From: Aotearoamyces nothofagi
Taxonomy: Eukaryota; Ascomycota; Leotiomycetes; Leotiales; Tympanidaceae
Length of the DNA stretch: 64,000 bases
NCBI GenBank assembly: GCA_015345905.1
Contig: JADDTR010000008.1
Span: 1 to 64,000 of the forward strand
Direction of reading: 5' to 3'
A program made the translations under genes and the position numbers. The notes under the pieces are model-generated. The model saw only the letters and a program-made list of their open reading frames with translations, searched no databases and was not told the origin of the DNA. This document shows positions 20,591-36,535 of this stretch, one piece after another (the first letter of the stretch is position 1; each line of letters starts with the position of its first letter).

Positions 20591-21652
20591 TTGCTGCCTC
20601 CTCCTCTTCTTCTAGCGACGCAGCGCCCGAGGCTGTCCATTGTCCAGTACCCAGTGTCCAGTACCGACCGGCTCGGCTTACCTAGACGAGACGGGTCTTG
20701 CGATGGGCCATAGAACACCCGCCCGCCGGTGGAGCGCGAGCAGAGAAGCCCGACCCTCCCCCAACAAGCCATCTTAATCACCAGAACTGGCCACCTCTGG
20801 CTGGCTGATCAGGGCTTGCTGAGACCGCCCACAGCTGTGATGTGATATCTGCCGCTGTGTATTGCTGTATACTACTGTTAATTACTATATACTACTGCTA
20901 ATTACTATTTATTCCTGACTGCTTGTAGATGCTGTTGACGAGAGTGACGACGGCGGCAGGGCCGAACGTGCCTTTTCTCGTGGAATTGTCGTCAGCAATC
21001 CATTCAAGATCTACCTTGTTGTTCCAGTGATGCTTCAGTGGTGCTTCAAGCCTCTCGATCCACGACAGACGCTGTTTCCAATAGATATGCGACACCCAAG
21101 CTCGCTACCGCCGTCGCCATCGCGGTCCCACCGTCTGTGCCGAGCAAACCCAGGGCATTTCCAGCCGCCAATACCCAAGAGTTTGAACCCTTGATTCCCA
21201 TCTCTGAACGAACTCTGGCTGTATACAAGACGGGAGCATATATCTCGAGACGCGATAAGCCTCAGCACCACTCCCTGTGATGATATCACGGGGTCCGGTA
21301 GATAAGGGTTTCAGGGGTATCGGTATCGGTATCGGTATCGGTCACGGTCACGTGTATAGTATAGACCCAGTACCTGTAGAATCCCAGTTCCTTACATACA
21401 GCAACAACAGCGTGACCTGCAGCAGTCGCATCCTTGCCCAAGAAATCAACCATGTCTCAAGGCATATATCCTTGGGCATCAAAGGTAGTATACGAAGATG
21501 GTTATATCCACATGGTAAAATCCGCGGCTTCTGTATTTCCACTCAGCCCGTACCGTAACCCCCAACCGAAACCCCAGACTTGCACGTTGCTCAATATTCT
21601 ATAACTTGTCCATTTACGCCTACCAGATTCCCAACTCCGCGTCGCTCCCGTC

Positions 21653-22634
21653 TCAATCGACATAATAATTCTGGCCAAAAACATCCTGGTCCGCCTTCTC
21701 CGTCTTCTGACCCCGCCGTCCCAGACTCGTCCTCAGCTTCCCGCGGCTCGCATCCACCAAGCCGCTGACCCACTGGTCGGGCACATTCCCTCCCTCCAGC
21801 CTATCTCCCTTCTTCAGATACGTCGTGGCGCCTAGCAGGGTGGGCTGGAAGTTGGTATAGACGCCTTCCCACATCCCCTTCGGCGCCTCGAATACCTCGT
21901 GCATGATCCCGATGTGCGCATGCTGTGCCAAGGACCGCTCCCACCACAGCCAGGCCTTCTTGTGCAGCGGCCCATGCGCGTAGGCGTGCACGTCGTCGAT
22001 GCTGCGCCAGTAACTGATCATCAGCGTCTCCACGGCGCCGTTGTCCGCCGTGCGCGTGAAGGTGCTCTGGCCGAGGAAACCGTTGTCTTGCGAGTCCGGC
22101 GATTCAAGCTCCTTTGTCATCGAATGGAGATAGGCGCCGACGGCTGGGTAATCTGGCGCGAAGAACCCTAGAGGGTGGTTGCCTTTGGAGCCCAGCAGGA
22201 GCACCGCAATCTTTTCCTCGCCGAGGCCTCTGAAGTTCCCGTTCAGGTCGAGGACTTGGGCGGTGGATTTCTTGGCATGCACGCCTTGGAGGTATGGGTT
22301 CGGCAGGTTGCCCGTGGTGACGAGAACCACACTGATGACTTTGATGGCGAGCAGGAAGAGTGCGGGTGTGATGGCATAGATTTTGGGCAAGAGAAGGACG
22401 AGCACGCATTGTACGGCGGCACCGATGAGAACAGTAGTTTGGAGAGTGAGGTTTAATTTCAGGAACTGATGAAAATGCAGGATTTAGAGCTCGTGCTGGT
22501 GTAGAGACCTGCTATAGAGTTACAGAAAGGGCACTTACCATGAATAGCGGGCTCAGTTTAGCTGCAGCGCTCCTCTTGCCCCGGATTAAGCCCGGCCTGG
22601 TAGAGGACGGAGGAATAAGGGATTTGAAAGACAT
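21653..22634 (-). CDS. DUF4188 family protein (monooxygenase-like, membrane-anchored)
   Basis: Exons 22634-22539 and 22465-21653 encode 302 residues; the intron is 73 bp, GTAAGT...CATCAG. The first exon supplies MSFKSLIPPS and a basic stretch. The second opens with two hydrophobic segments (VLIGAAVQCVLVLLLP and ALFLLAIKVISVVLV), predicted as membrane helices. The rest matches fungal and bacterial DUF4188 proteins: KIAVLLLGSKGNHPLGFFAP, MISYWRSIDDVHAYAHGP, KAWLWWERSLAQHAHIGIMHEVF. The ferredoxin-like alpha+beta pattern with the conserved HAYAHG and HIGIMHE segments resembles dimeric alpha-beta-barrel enzymes, hence the frequent label monooxygenase. No activity is proven to my knowledge. Without the first exon the protein would lack a start codon in frame. 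Confidence 0.85.
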
Positions 22635-23527
22635 GGCTACTTCTATACTTCAACTAAGGGTGGTAAGAGTATATCTAAACAAAACTGTGCTGGAATCAAA
22701 GACGTCTAGAGAGAATGAGAAGAAAACAGCGTCCGTTGCGGAGCATATATAATCGCCAGATCGGCCACCTAGTCAATCTAACGATTAAGCAGCCAGCACT
22801 GTGTAAGCAGGGATGGAAGGCCGGCCGGCCTCTCGTACGAGAGCTTCGTATGAGACCTTCTCTCGTACGAGAGCTTTTAGCAAACACAGCGCGAGGGAGA
22901 CGGGGAAACCGCAGCAGCGGACTTCGGAGCCGCTGCTGACCCCGAACTCACACATCGTCGCTTCGGCCGTAAAATCCGGGGGACGGGGTTACTCTTACCC
23001 CGCCAACGTTAGCTGTCACCTCGGGTGCTATGTTTGTGGAAAGCTTAAATATGATCAGGGCGCGACGAGGGTAGGTCAGGGTCGCAGGACACTTTGAGAA
23101 ATGGGATCCGAATGTCTGTGATGAGGAGAAGCTGCTGTTGGCTGTCGTTAAGACCGGAGAGGCTGCGTGGGAATCACGACTTTATCCGATTTCTTTTGTC
23201 GAATTACTCGAATATACTAATATTTCTACAGATAAATTGTAAAATAGAGAAAATGAATAGCGGATAGAAGTATGAAAGTATCATGTTAGTAACACAGTCC
23301 GTGTTATCACTTAGCGAGCAGAGGCTTCTGCTTATTACTTTCAAATATGAATCGTAATTTAATGCTTTGGAGCGACTTATTGCATTCGTCGCCTATCTTT
23401 CGTATAATTGAATATCAAGGTAGTCAGTCATATTATGACTACCTACCGAACGCCACATCTACCGGGTTGAAGCTCTCAGGTACATAGGCAACCTAAAACG
23501 CAACACGCTCATTATTGTTACAATGCT
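22635..23527. other. Intergenic region
   Basis: DUF4188 promoter side, with TATATATG near 22745 on the minus strand. The paired palindromes at 22830-22873 are listed separately. The remainder (22900-23527) is AT-rich to the right and contains nothing I recognise. Confidence 0.6.
22830..22873. promoter_or_regulatory. Twin perfect 14-bp palindromes
   Basis: CTCTCGTACGAGAG occurs at 22830-22843 and again at 22860-22873, each perfectly self-complementary and each followed by CTT. Between them lies a degenerate third copy (CGTATGAGAC), giving a roughly 15-bp period. The site is about 200 bp upstream of the DUF4188 ATG, so it may be a promoter element of that gene. The regulator is unknown. Confidence 0.5.
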
Positions 23528-25019
23528 CTATGAGATAATCCACCACGATCCACCAACAACCCCAATCGCTATAACCGTCGTCAGGAACCCAGCACCAACC
23601 TTGTCACCAGTGGTCGACGGTGAAGTCGAAATCATCGACGTACTGCTACTACTACTCGATGAGCTCAAACTGGTAGTTCCTGCGTTGGGATTCCCTTGAC
23701 TGGTCCCGCCAGTGCTATTCGATACAGGACCTCGGGTTTGCTGGATCAGTTGCGATTGCACGACTTCGAGAGCCGACATTTGTTGTCCGACGCCGGAAGA
23801 CCCATCCCAGGTGGCACCTGCAGTCCATTTTGCACCACACGTTCGACCATTCGTACCGCCAGAGCATTGTAGTGCTGCGGCAGCAGCCGAAGGTTGCAGC
23901 TTTGCCATGATGGCGTCGTAAGTGAAAGGTGCCATTTTGGTTGTGGCGGCCATCCATCGAGATAAATATGCCTTGAATGATAATTCGTCGTTGTCACATT
24001 TTCCGCTTGGCTCGCAGGTAGTCTCGTACATGATATTGTCCTGGAAGAAGTAATCTGTGCTGTTGATTAATCCTTCTACGCGCTCCTTCCAAACTGGATC
24101 TCCGTTTGTCTACTACCTGTCAGTTTATACATCATAAGTAAGAAAGAAAACTTACATAGTTGTACATAGTGGCCGCTCCCAATAGAAATACACCTGCGTT
24201 GTACGTCCACTGGGGATGATTAATCGAACTACAGTTCATGGTATCATCGGAACCATCGTAGACATTGTAATTTTCATCCATGAGGCCAACAGTAGTTATC
24301 CAATCCCAGGTCTGTTCTGCCCATTGTGCGTAGGTATCGTTCTTGGTGTACAGTGCCAGACGAGAGCCGAGGTTAAAGAAAATGCCATTAGAGATTGAGT
24401 TCTTGTAGTTGAATCCGCTGTTGAAAGTGAAGATCTGCCACCTTAACCCACCCCCACATGTCGTGTTATCCCAACGAGCAGCTTGCGTGTTGAAGACTCC
24501 TTGTGCAAGAGCAAGCCATTGCGGCTGGTCTGAAGGAGGATTTTGGAAGTTAGTCTCGGCTGCAGACATCGCGGCCAAGCCCCAGAAACCTTGATCATCG
24601 TTACCCTCGGTCTTTGTCTGATTGGGCGTCATATAGTCTGCATCCGGACCTGATTGAAAGAGTAGAGCTTGTTGCGTAACATCGTTATATGTCTTGTCGC
24701 CAGTATAATACCAATAATCGATCATCGCTCCAAACATCGCACCAGCTTCCCACCAGTAGTATGGTTGAGGAAGATTTCCTGGGACATCCCCGGTATTATT
24801 TCCAGTATAATAGGACATCATATCAAATGCAATTGTACTGGCAGCAGCTTTTATCGAATCTGGAAATTGCCTGTTAGAGTGGGACGCGGTGGAAAGAATG
24901 GGATCTGTGCCGTAGAAGCACTTACCTGTCGAATTTAAGTCTAATGTGATGGATTGTGCTACTCGACCTCCAGCAACAAATGCCATGGCTGCACTGACAA
25001 AGGTTCTAAAGGGTCTCAT
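23528..25019 (-). CDS. GPI-anchored GH76 endo-1,6-alpha-mannosidase (Dcw1/Dfg5-like)
   Basis: Exons 25019-24926, 24859-24156 and 24109-23528 encode 459 residues; introns are 66 and 46 bp. Residues 1-22 form a signal peptide. The GH76 domain starts [21 protein letters not shown] and shows [23 protein letters not shown], then [14 protein letters not shown] with the catalytic Asp pair of the family. [14 protein letters not shown] and [17 protein letters not shown] follow. The C-terminus has a Ser/Thr-rich stretch and a hydrophobic tail ([22 protein letters not shown]), fitting GPI attachment. Dcw1/Dfg5 enzymes are needed for cross-linking GPI proteins into the fungal cell wall. Several Asn-X-Ser/Thr sites are present. 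It is divergent from the v-SNARE gene. Confidence 0.93.
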
Positions 25020-26853
25020 GTTGATGTTGTGTAACTTCTGTGAGTGTGCGGGAGAGTATCGTTATCGACTTCTCATGACAGTCTTTACAGACGACGTTGA
25101 TAATTCGGGAATATCATTAGAAGAGTATGCACACGTCCAGCGTGAAGACCCTAGATCGTTATTAAGCGTTACCGAAGAATCCAAGGAAATATAGGCCGTT
25201 GATAGAAAGGGAGTTTCCTGCGCTGGAAATTTTGAGATCGTCAGGTCCCAAAGTTGGAATGGTTGATCCGGGGTAAGTGTCCCGGCAGTCGGAAAGCTAA
25301 TAGCTTATTCAGTGGATCGTTCAACGCCGTTGAATGCTACATGAACTCGCGTAGAACTCGAGAAAAGAAGGAAGAAAGAATGAAGAATGAGGTTACGAAA
25401 GAATAGAGAATAGAGAATAGAGAATAGAAAGAGAAAGACTGGCACCAAAGCTCAGATGAAGGAGTGGAAGTAGTTAATCTACAGATCACGGCTTGCGACA
25501 CGAGCTGTGAGAGAATTCGACAGGGCTGTCGGATACGAGGACGAAGACTGAGCAGAGTCGCTAAACAGCCGCTGAACTTCCTACCAGGTGTACATACGTA
25601 TGTACCTTTCAGAGCTGGCGATGATTACAGACACCGCGGTGCTGAATATCGACCTCTTGGTAGAAGGGATGTCGAGGCAGATCGATACTGTATTCTGGAT
25701 CTGACGATGGTAACAGCGTCTATGAGAACAGTACATTGCGATAAGTAAACACGGCTGTGCTGTGCTGTGACCGCGACCGCGACCGCGATCAGCCTTTCAA
25801 AACCTGGAGAGACCTGGGAGAGCGCTGGTCGCCATCGACCAGGTCCTGGGTCTTCTGAAACCCGGATGCGACATTTCACGATGACAGCGAGGATGACAGC
25901 GAGTGCATGGGGAGTGCTTATTCGAACGCCGTCTCCGGAAGTAGGTGCTTGAGGAGGCGAGAAGGCCCGAGAGAAAGGCACTGGAATGGCTATATTTGGA
26001 AACAGAAGAAGAACGAGAAGAACACTTGGACATGAAATGAAGCCTTGTTGTTGGCTGATTATACTATCACCGCGACGGCGAAACGTCGACAAGCTGGCAC
26101 TGCTAGCTAGAAATGGGCCTTGTGAACCTCAGAGGCTTATACTGCATATTATCCTGCGTATTATCTGGTGTATTATCCTGCGTACTGTGTGGTATGGTGT
26201 GCAACATGCTGACTAGAAGGACGGACCGTTTCCACTTGATTCTGAAGTGCCAAGGAAGGGTTCGCGCTGCCAGACTCCGCCCCCTTCTGCATTGCCGCCG
26301 CCACCTCCGAGAATCCCCTGTCACGTGACGACAGGCGAAACGACTCGTTACTCGACCCGCGGGCGGGCGTTCGTTGTCCATTTCTCGTAGCGGCCGGGGG
26401 TCTGGCTGAGCAATGAATGGGAATGAGCGCCGGATTGTGGGCGTTGGACTGTATAGCAGAGCAGCAGCTGGTCTCTATCTGGCCTGGCCGTAGGGAACAA
26501 TAAGTAGAAGCAGAATAGCTTGCGACAGCTGCGTAGCTGGCCCAGTCCACATTTCGTGTTTGATCTCGCCCAGGTACAGGTACTCCAGTGAATTCATTCG
26601 CCTACAGTGCCACAGTGAACAGTGCCTCCCTGCCTGCCTTTACCTACCGTACACCTTGCCTTACTACTCTACTCGCCTCTCCCACACGTCTCTGTCTCAC
26701 GCAATCCACGACACCTCATCTCCAAACACAACCTACAACCACAACAGCACCCACAAATCACGTCGAGCACACGCATCCCTCGCATCATTCGCATTTATTG
26801 ACCTTGAGATCACGACTAGCGTATATAATACCCGTTCAGCGCCTTCAGTCAAG
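25020..26853. other. Divergent intergenic region, GH76 / v-SNARE genes
   Basis: Contains an AGAATAG heptamer array (about 25404-25432), a GACCGC run (about 25768-25786) and a TATTATCCTGCGTA duplication near 26150-26185. The stretch just before 26854 is CT/CA-rich, typical of a long fungal 5' UTR. No gene seen. Confidence 0.6.
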
Positions 26854-27822
26854 ATGGCAGAGAGAGATGCACAATACGACCCGTACATCCCAGCTGGCGG
26901 TGCAGCTGCGGCTGGGAGCGCACAGGCACCTAACAACCAGAGGACAGCAGCATTACAAGCGGTAAGTCAATTGATATCCTCTTCTGTACACTGTGGGTGT
27001 CCTCCGATGGGCCGAGGGCGAGAGCTGCTGGTCGCGATGGCATGCGACCGCTTCCTGGATAAAGGAGGATGGATGACGACGACCTTCACATCACTGCGAT
27101 AGAGGTATGGACTACAACACACGACATACGGAGCAATTACGGTCGATTAAGAGGCGATACCAGAGGTTGCAGCGAATGCCGACTGGCTTTCGTTGTCTTT
27201 GGTGTCCTCATTGCGGCTTGGGCGACAGATGGATAATTGAACGGCATGGATATATTCCAATCCTCTGGATTTAATCTCGTACGCGCCACCGTCCCCGGAT
27301 ATGCCCAGATTGAATGTCTCTACCTCAAAGATAACGGCATAGATACTGGGAGTCCAATCCTGCCTTGCATTGCCTATATCGCCAACCCGGCCGGACCAGC
27401 TCTGTAGATAGAGAACCTTAGATTCCATTTGAACACAACGAGAACTTATCTAACGTCTGTTATTTATAGCAAATTGATGACACAGTTGGTGTTATGCGAG
27501 AGAATATCAACAAGGTCTCACAGCGTGGAGAGAACCTGAACTCCCTTCAAGATAAGACCGACAATCTGGCCGTATCCGCTCAAGGATTTCGTCGCGGTGC
27601 CAACAGAGTACGAAAGCAGATGGTAAGTGTTATATCTTGCGTGGATGAGGGGCTTTTGCTAACCTTTGCAGTGGTGGAAGGATATGAAAATGAGAATGTG
27701 CCTGATTGCGGGTATTATCATTTTGCTGATTGTCATCATTGTCCCATCTGGTGAGCACCTCATGTCCAGCCATTCCCATGCTCTAATACTGACTGTATTC
27801 AGTTGTCGCCACCAGGAACTAA
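26854..27822 (+). CDS. snc1: Synaptobrevin-like v-SNARE (Snc1/Snc2-type R-SNARE)
   Basis: Four exons, 26854-26961, 27470-27622, 27672-27750 and 27803-27822, encode 119 residues. Introns are 508, 49 and 52 bp; the last exon has only 20 bp. After a variable Ala/Gly-rich start comes the SNARE coiled coil [21 protein letters not shown]. Its zero-layer Arg is residue 55. [25 protein letters not shown] follows, and a C-terminal membrane anchor spans about 97-113. This is the secretory-vesicle R-SNARE that pairs with Sso/Sec9-type t-SNAREs at the plasma membrane and recycles through endosomes; in hyphae it marks the apical vesicle supply. The length equals that of yeast Snc1/2 (about 115-117). The first intron is about ten times longer than its neighbours. 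Confidence 0.95.
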
Positions 27823-32330
<4,508 letters not shown>

Positions 32331-33664
32331 ACTAGATGGAAAATACAATAAGGTATTTAAAAAGCACTGAACTGGATCCATTAGTTGGCTGTATTGTACA
32401 TATGCGTTAGGAGAGATTATTACAGATTCTTTTCAAAATATCATATTTTACGGTGTATTCAGGGTTTAATGTCCTGGACATGCTTCTGACCGAGGCGATG
32501 TATACGTCCAATGACCTGGATAATGGTATTGACGTTGGTTGACTGGTGTATCAATGATGAACTTTGAACAACAGCCTTGAAGGTTAACTCACAATGAGCC
32601 AGTCCTGAAGTTTGTTACAAGAACATCTACGCTGTACCCTGGGCCGTTGAACGCCTTCATCGATTTGCGACTGAGATCCATCATCCTACGCTCCTGATAT
32701 GAGCTAACAAGGATATCCCACACAGTAAATATGTGGACAGGTGGGCATCGAAGTGCTAGGTGTCTCATGAGGTCTTGAAGCATATAAATAACAAAATCTG
32801 CCGCGATGGGACTTGAGTTGCTAAGGTGAACTCGACAGTGTTGAAGAGATGGCGTGGGAAAAAAAAATTTCACGAATATTTGAAAGGCGAATGCTTATTT
32901 AAGAACCGCAGATATGAAATATAGATAACACATATTGGAAGGTGGATTGGCCTCGGCTACTGCGTATACTAGAGAGGACTCTCAATCTGAGATGCCGAAT
33001 GCTCTTTGGCAACGAGATTTCCTATCTTATATATTAGTTGTTTGCTTGGCTCAACGGACGTCAACCAATATCATACGACGCAAGCAGGTAAGTCATCTGT
33101 ACTGTAAAACAATATTAGATAAACTACTCGGGATACTCAAGTTGTAATTGGCTTGGTAAGTCTTATATACCATTGTTGCCTTATCTAGCATAACATTGTG
33201 ATCGGTTGGAAGGTATCTACCGATCAATCACGAGAGATTTGTATCAAAGCATAGCAAGTCACAGTTTGACTAAGTATCTTGTGACCTTTCTATGCCTTCA
33301 AATCTGCGTGGCTGTTAAGGCTTTGTTGTATGCCAAACTAACTTAACGCTGTGGTTTGTACCACAAATGAATACAACATGGCAATTGTGCTGTACCAAAC
33401 ACAAACGATAATAGCCTCGGACCTTCTATCTTACCGACTTCTCGACTTGGTGCGAGAAATGCCCAGAAATATTGTCTCTGCAATGGTGTCATTGCTGCTT
33501 TATCATTATCCCCTATATTCCACTTGTCTGAACTGTCAATAGCCTTCAACTTCCATTTAATAAAACAACTGGGAATGTTTATTATCGTGATCTCTAAGTT
33601 CAGAAATAATATGAGCATTGAGTTGAGATTTGATAGTGATATCTGCGTAAAAGGCTAGCAACCC
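32331..33664. other. Intergenic region with helicase relic
   Basis: Between the convergent ARG5,6 and amidohydrolase genes. The left third contains the SNF2 relic (32459-32873). The remainder is AT-rich, with no motif recognised. Confidence 0.6.
32459..32873 (-). pseudogene. SNF2-family helicase C-terminal relic
   Basis: A minus-strand fragment of the second RecA-like lobe of an SNF2 helicase. In order: a segment around VHIFTVWDILVSSYQERRMM (motif IV region), then YSVDVLVTNFRTGSL (motif V region, usually LLTS.RAGG.GLNL), then VNLQGCCSKFIIDTPVN. Finally NVNTIIQVIGRIHRLGQKH carries motif VI with QxxGRxxRxGQ. The frame is interrupted by an in-frame TGA after TGSL (32589-32591) and a frame change between the IIDTPVN and NVNTIIQ parts, near 32540. 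It ends at a stop at 32459. The ATPase lobe is absent. Nothing comparable is nearby, so it is probably a duplicated or transposed gene piece that decayed in place. Confidence 0.8.
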
Positions 33665-35269
33665 TCATACGCTATCTGCAAATTTATCCTCGTCGACATT
33701 AAATGCCGCTACAATGCCGGCTCTAGCCTGTACGAAATCCAATTTCCCAATCTTCTCATGCATCGCCTTACCTCTCTCATTCAACTCCCTAGCTACATCC
33801 TTCCATTCCAGAACCTCCTTGCCACCTATCCAATTCTCATTCTCATCTCCCGCAGTAACACCCGTAAGCTTCCCTTCTTCCTTCCTCACAACACCGTCAA
33901 CAACAACAGTCGGTATGTCCCCGGGCGAGCTATGCAAGACTATAGCAGCTAACGGATCTCTTTGCGCAGCAACAACCATGGCCGGACTAAGAGCATCAAA
34001 GATGACAATATCAGCCAGAAATCCTTCAGCGAGCCTTCCAACCCTGTCCTCAAATCCAATCGCTCTTGCGCCTTGCACGGTCCCCAAGTTATACACTTCC
34101 TCGACCGTCTTCCCAATAACCTTCGGATACTTGCCGACATCAATAAGTGCTTGATTGTACGTATTGCGTGCAGACTGGAGCAGCAGCCGCATCTCATTGG
34201 GAATGGAACCGGATGTTGCGCTATGGCAATCAATGCCGAGCGAAGCATGAGATTGAACGCCGACACTGGACTGGAAAGCTATGGGATGGCCGAAGCCCAT
34301 CTGGAGTTCCGTCGACGGTGTAGTTGAAATGTGTGCATTTGCAGCCTTTAAGAGGTGCCCTTCATTGGGCGTTGCGTCATTGGCGTGCGAGAATAAAAGC
34401 TTGTCGTCAAGGAGATTGTAAGAGTCTAGAAGCACAATGGGGGAGCCGGGGCTCTTCGTGGGTAGGTGTGGATAGTGCGTGGTAATGAGTTTGATGCCGA
34501 GGTCTTTGGCTTTGGTGAAGACATCGACGACGATCTCTTTTGGGAGGAAGAGGCCGTCAAAGCCAAAGCCGAGTGACACACGGCCGTTTCCAAAGGGTGC
34601 CTTTTTGGCCAGACTGGCGAGGGTTTCCAGGACCCATGGGGCGAGTAGGCTTCTTTTGAACGTGAAGGGGTTCCAGGACTCCACTGGGTTGATAGGGGCG
34701 TAGCAGAAGATGGAACGCAGGCCGGATGAGACGCTTGCTGAGATGGCTGCTTGGGCTGGGGATTTATTAGAATGACTTCGGAGTTGCTTGGTGGACAGAG
34801 CATACTGTGTTCTGGAGAGACATTCATGTGCGCATGATCGACAACAGTGGTTGTTCCTGCATCGAGACATTCCAAGGCACCACCGAGTTCACCCCAGAAG
34901 ATATCTGTCGGTGTATGAAGAACTGATGTGCTGTTTCCTAAACAATTTCAGCACATGATTGATGAAGGTCCTGACAGAGCTCCTCAACAAACCTGTAGGC
35001 AAGTAGTCGAGAAGGAGGTCGTCTGCATGCTGGCCCTTAAGAAGCGTCTGCCAGACGTGATGATGTGTATCAATAAATCCTGGAGACAGTATCTTATCCG
35101 CGCAATCAATAATCCTGGTATCCGATGAGGCCGCGATATTAGCGGCGATTTTCTCGATCAAGTTGCCTTTGATGAGAAGGTCAGCTTTGACGGGAATTAC
35201 ATGATCCTCCGCACCATGCGTGAGGACAACACCGCCTTTGAGCAAAATCGAAGTTGTGTTTTGAACCAT
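33665..35269 (-). CDS. Amidohydrolase of the chlorohydrolase/cytosine-deaminase-like group
   Basis: Exons 35269-34993, 34937-34806 and 34755-33665 encode 499 residues; introns are 55 and 50 bp. The N-terminal beta sandwich (MVQNTTSILLKGGVVLTHG) leads to LSPGFIDTHHHVWQT with the metal-binding His-X-His (69 and 71). Further landmarks are DAGTTTVVDHAHMNVSPEH, a metal His in LITTHYPHLPT, STELQMGFGHP and GIDCHSATSGSIPNEM with the late Asp. The C-terminus returns to a sandwich with GFLADIVIFDA. This order fits the AtzA/TrzN/guanine-deaminase-like subgroup: hydrolysis of C-Cl, C-N or deamination on ring compounds, one divalent metal. The substrate is not predictable. It is divergent from the HsbA-like gene. 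Confidence 0.9.
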
Positions 35270-36535
35270 GATTTATACAGAGAAATATAAAAGCTGTTAT
35301 TGCTGCTGTCGTTGTTGTTGTGAACGTAAATGCAAATGTGAGTGGGTTCATCTGTCGTATCTCTCTCCATGACCTCATTATGCGAGGTAGAGTAATTTGT
35401 AGTAAGCACTCTGCAAATTAATATGCAATTGGTTGTGCGGTGTTTATCCGATGTCAGATGAGGATATATCCCCCCGCACATCATATATTCAGAGCGGGAT
35501 TTACTGCTGTGAGAAAGCACCCAATACCGAATGCTGACAAGATTATCTGGTAAGACTGGTGATAGTAAGATCCTGACCACCCTCCATGGTTAGAATCATA
35601 CGATTATTAACTTGGATGGATATATCAAATTCATGGGTGTATCCATATTTACCAACAATCGCACCATTGCACCTTTGCACCTTTGCACCTCCCATCATCA
35701 ATTGCCGTGTTGCAGGCCAGCAATTGCCATATGACGGCAACAACTTTACTCGAATCCCTAAAATTGGCACATGTATAAAGGTTGAACTTTCTTCTTTCAA
35801 ATCTATGATGAAAGTTTCGGAAAATTATGTATCGTATCGTGAGGCTAGCTACTCTGCCATCAAAACTGTGCACACATATATGTGAGTACAGGCATATTTG
35901 GCGGCCGCAAGTGTGAGCTCCATTAAGAATTCCGGCTTGAATTCCTGTTGGAATCAATCGCAAGCCCAAACTATGTAAGCTCATGATCTTACACGGTTCA
36001 AGGCCCGCACTCCTCATATTCGCAATGATGGTATCACATCAAAGTCCTAGCGGACTTCACATTTCACGGCTGTGTTTTCGGAACATGTTCCAGGTACGGA
36101 TGGTGCTCCGGGATGTAAGCGCTGGAGTTCGACGGTGGATTTGCGGGGTAAAGTGCAAAAGGGCAGGTCGAATGTCAAGATGCAGGGGCTGGGATATGCC
36201 GAGGACGATAATTTGGATTGCACATGATTTGGATCGAGGCGGGGGATTTTTGGTGTATATAAAATGGGATGGGAGGACGGATGAAGAACTTGGCATCAAC
36301 TTGGAGTATATTTTTCCTGGCTTGAAGCGACACAAGGTAGCCACAGGAGCTGAAAATACAGGCAAAGGTCACGTGAGTTGTCAGCCTTCTGACTGAAATG
36401 ACATCGGGTTCTGATCATTGGATTTTCTCTTTTAGATTCATATTCTGACAGACTGATACCAAAGTCAAGTAAAGCATAAGTTGATTCCCTCGGATTGCAG
36501 CAGAGTAAGATTGGCTGACAAACTGTTAGCTCAAC
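35270..36535. other. Intergenic region, amidohydrolase / HsbA genes
   Basis: Shared upstream region of divergent genes, mixed composition. TTTGCACC is repeated three times near 35665-35692. No gene seen. Confidence 0.6.

Larger units (their letters stand above)
17773..21652. other. Long GC-rich, minisatellite-rich intergenic region
   Basis: Nearly 3.9 kb separate the aquaglyceroporin start from the end of the DUF4188 gene. From 17.8 to about 20.7 kb the DNA is clearly GC-richer than the flanks and carries at least six short tandem arrays (listed separately). Long open frames on both strands (for example 18161-18937) follow from low stop-codon density and contain only repeat-derived or low-complexity sequence, so I do not call them. 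A GGTATC hexamer array lies at about 21316-21352. The region includes the aquaglyceroporin promoter. Confidence 0.7.
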
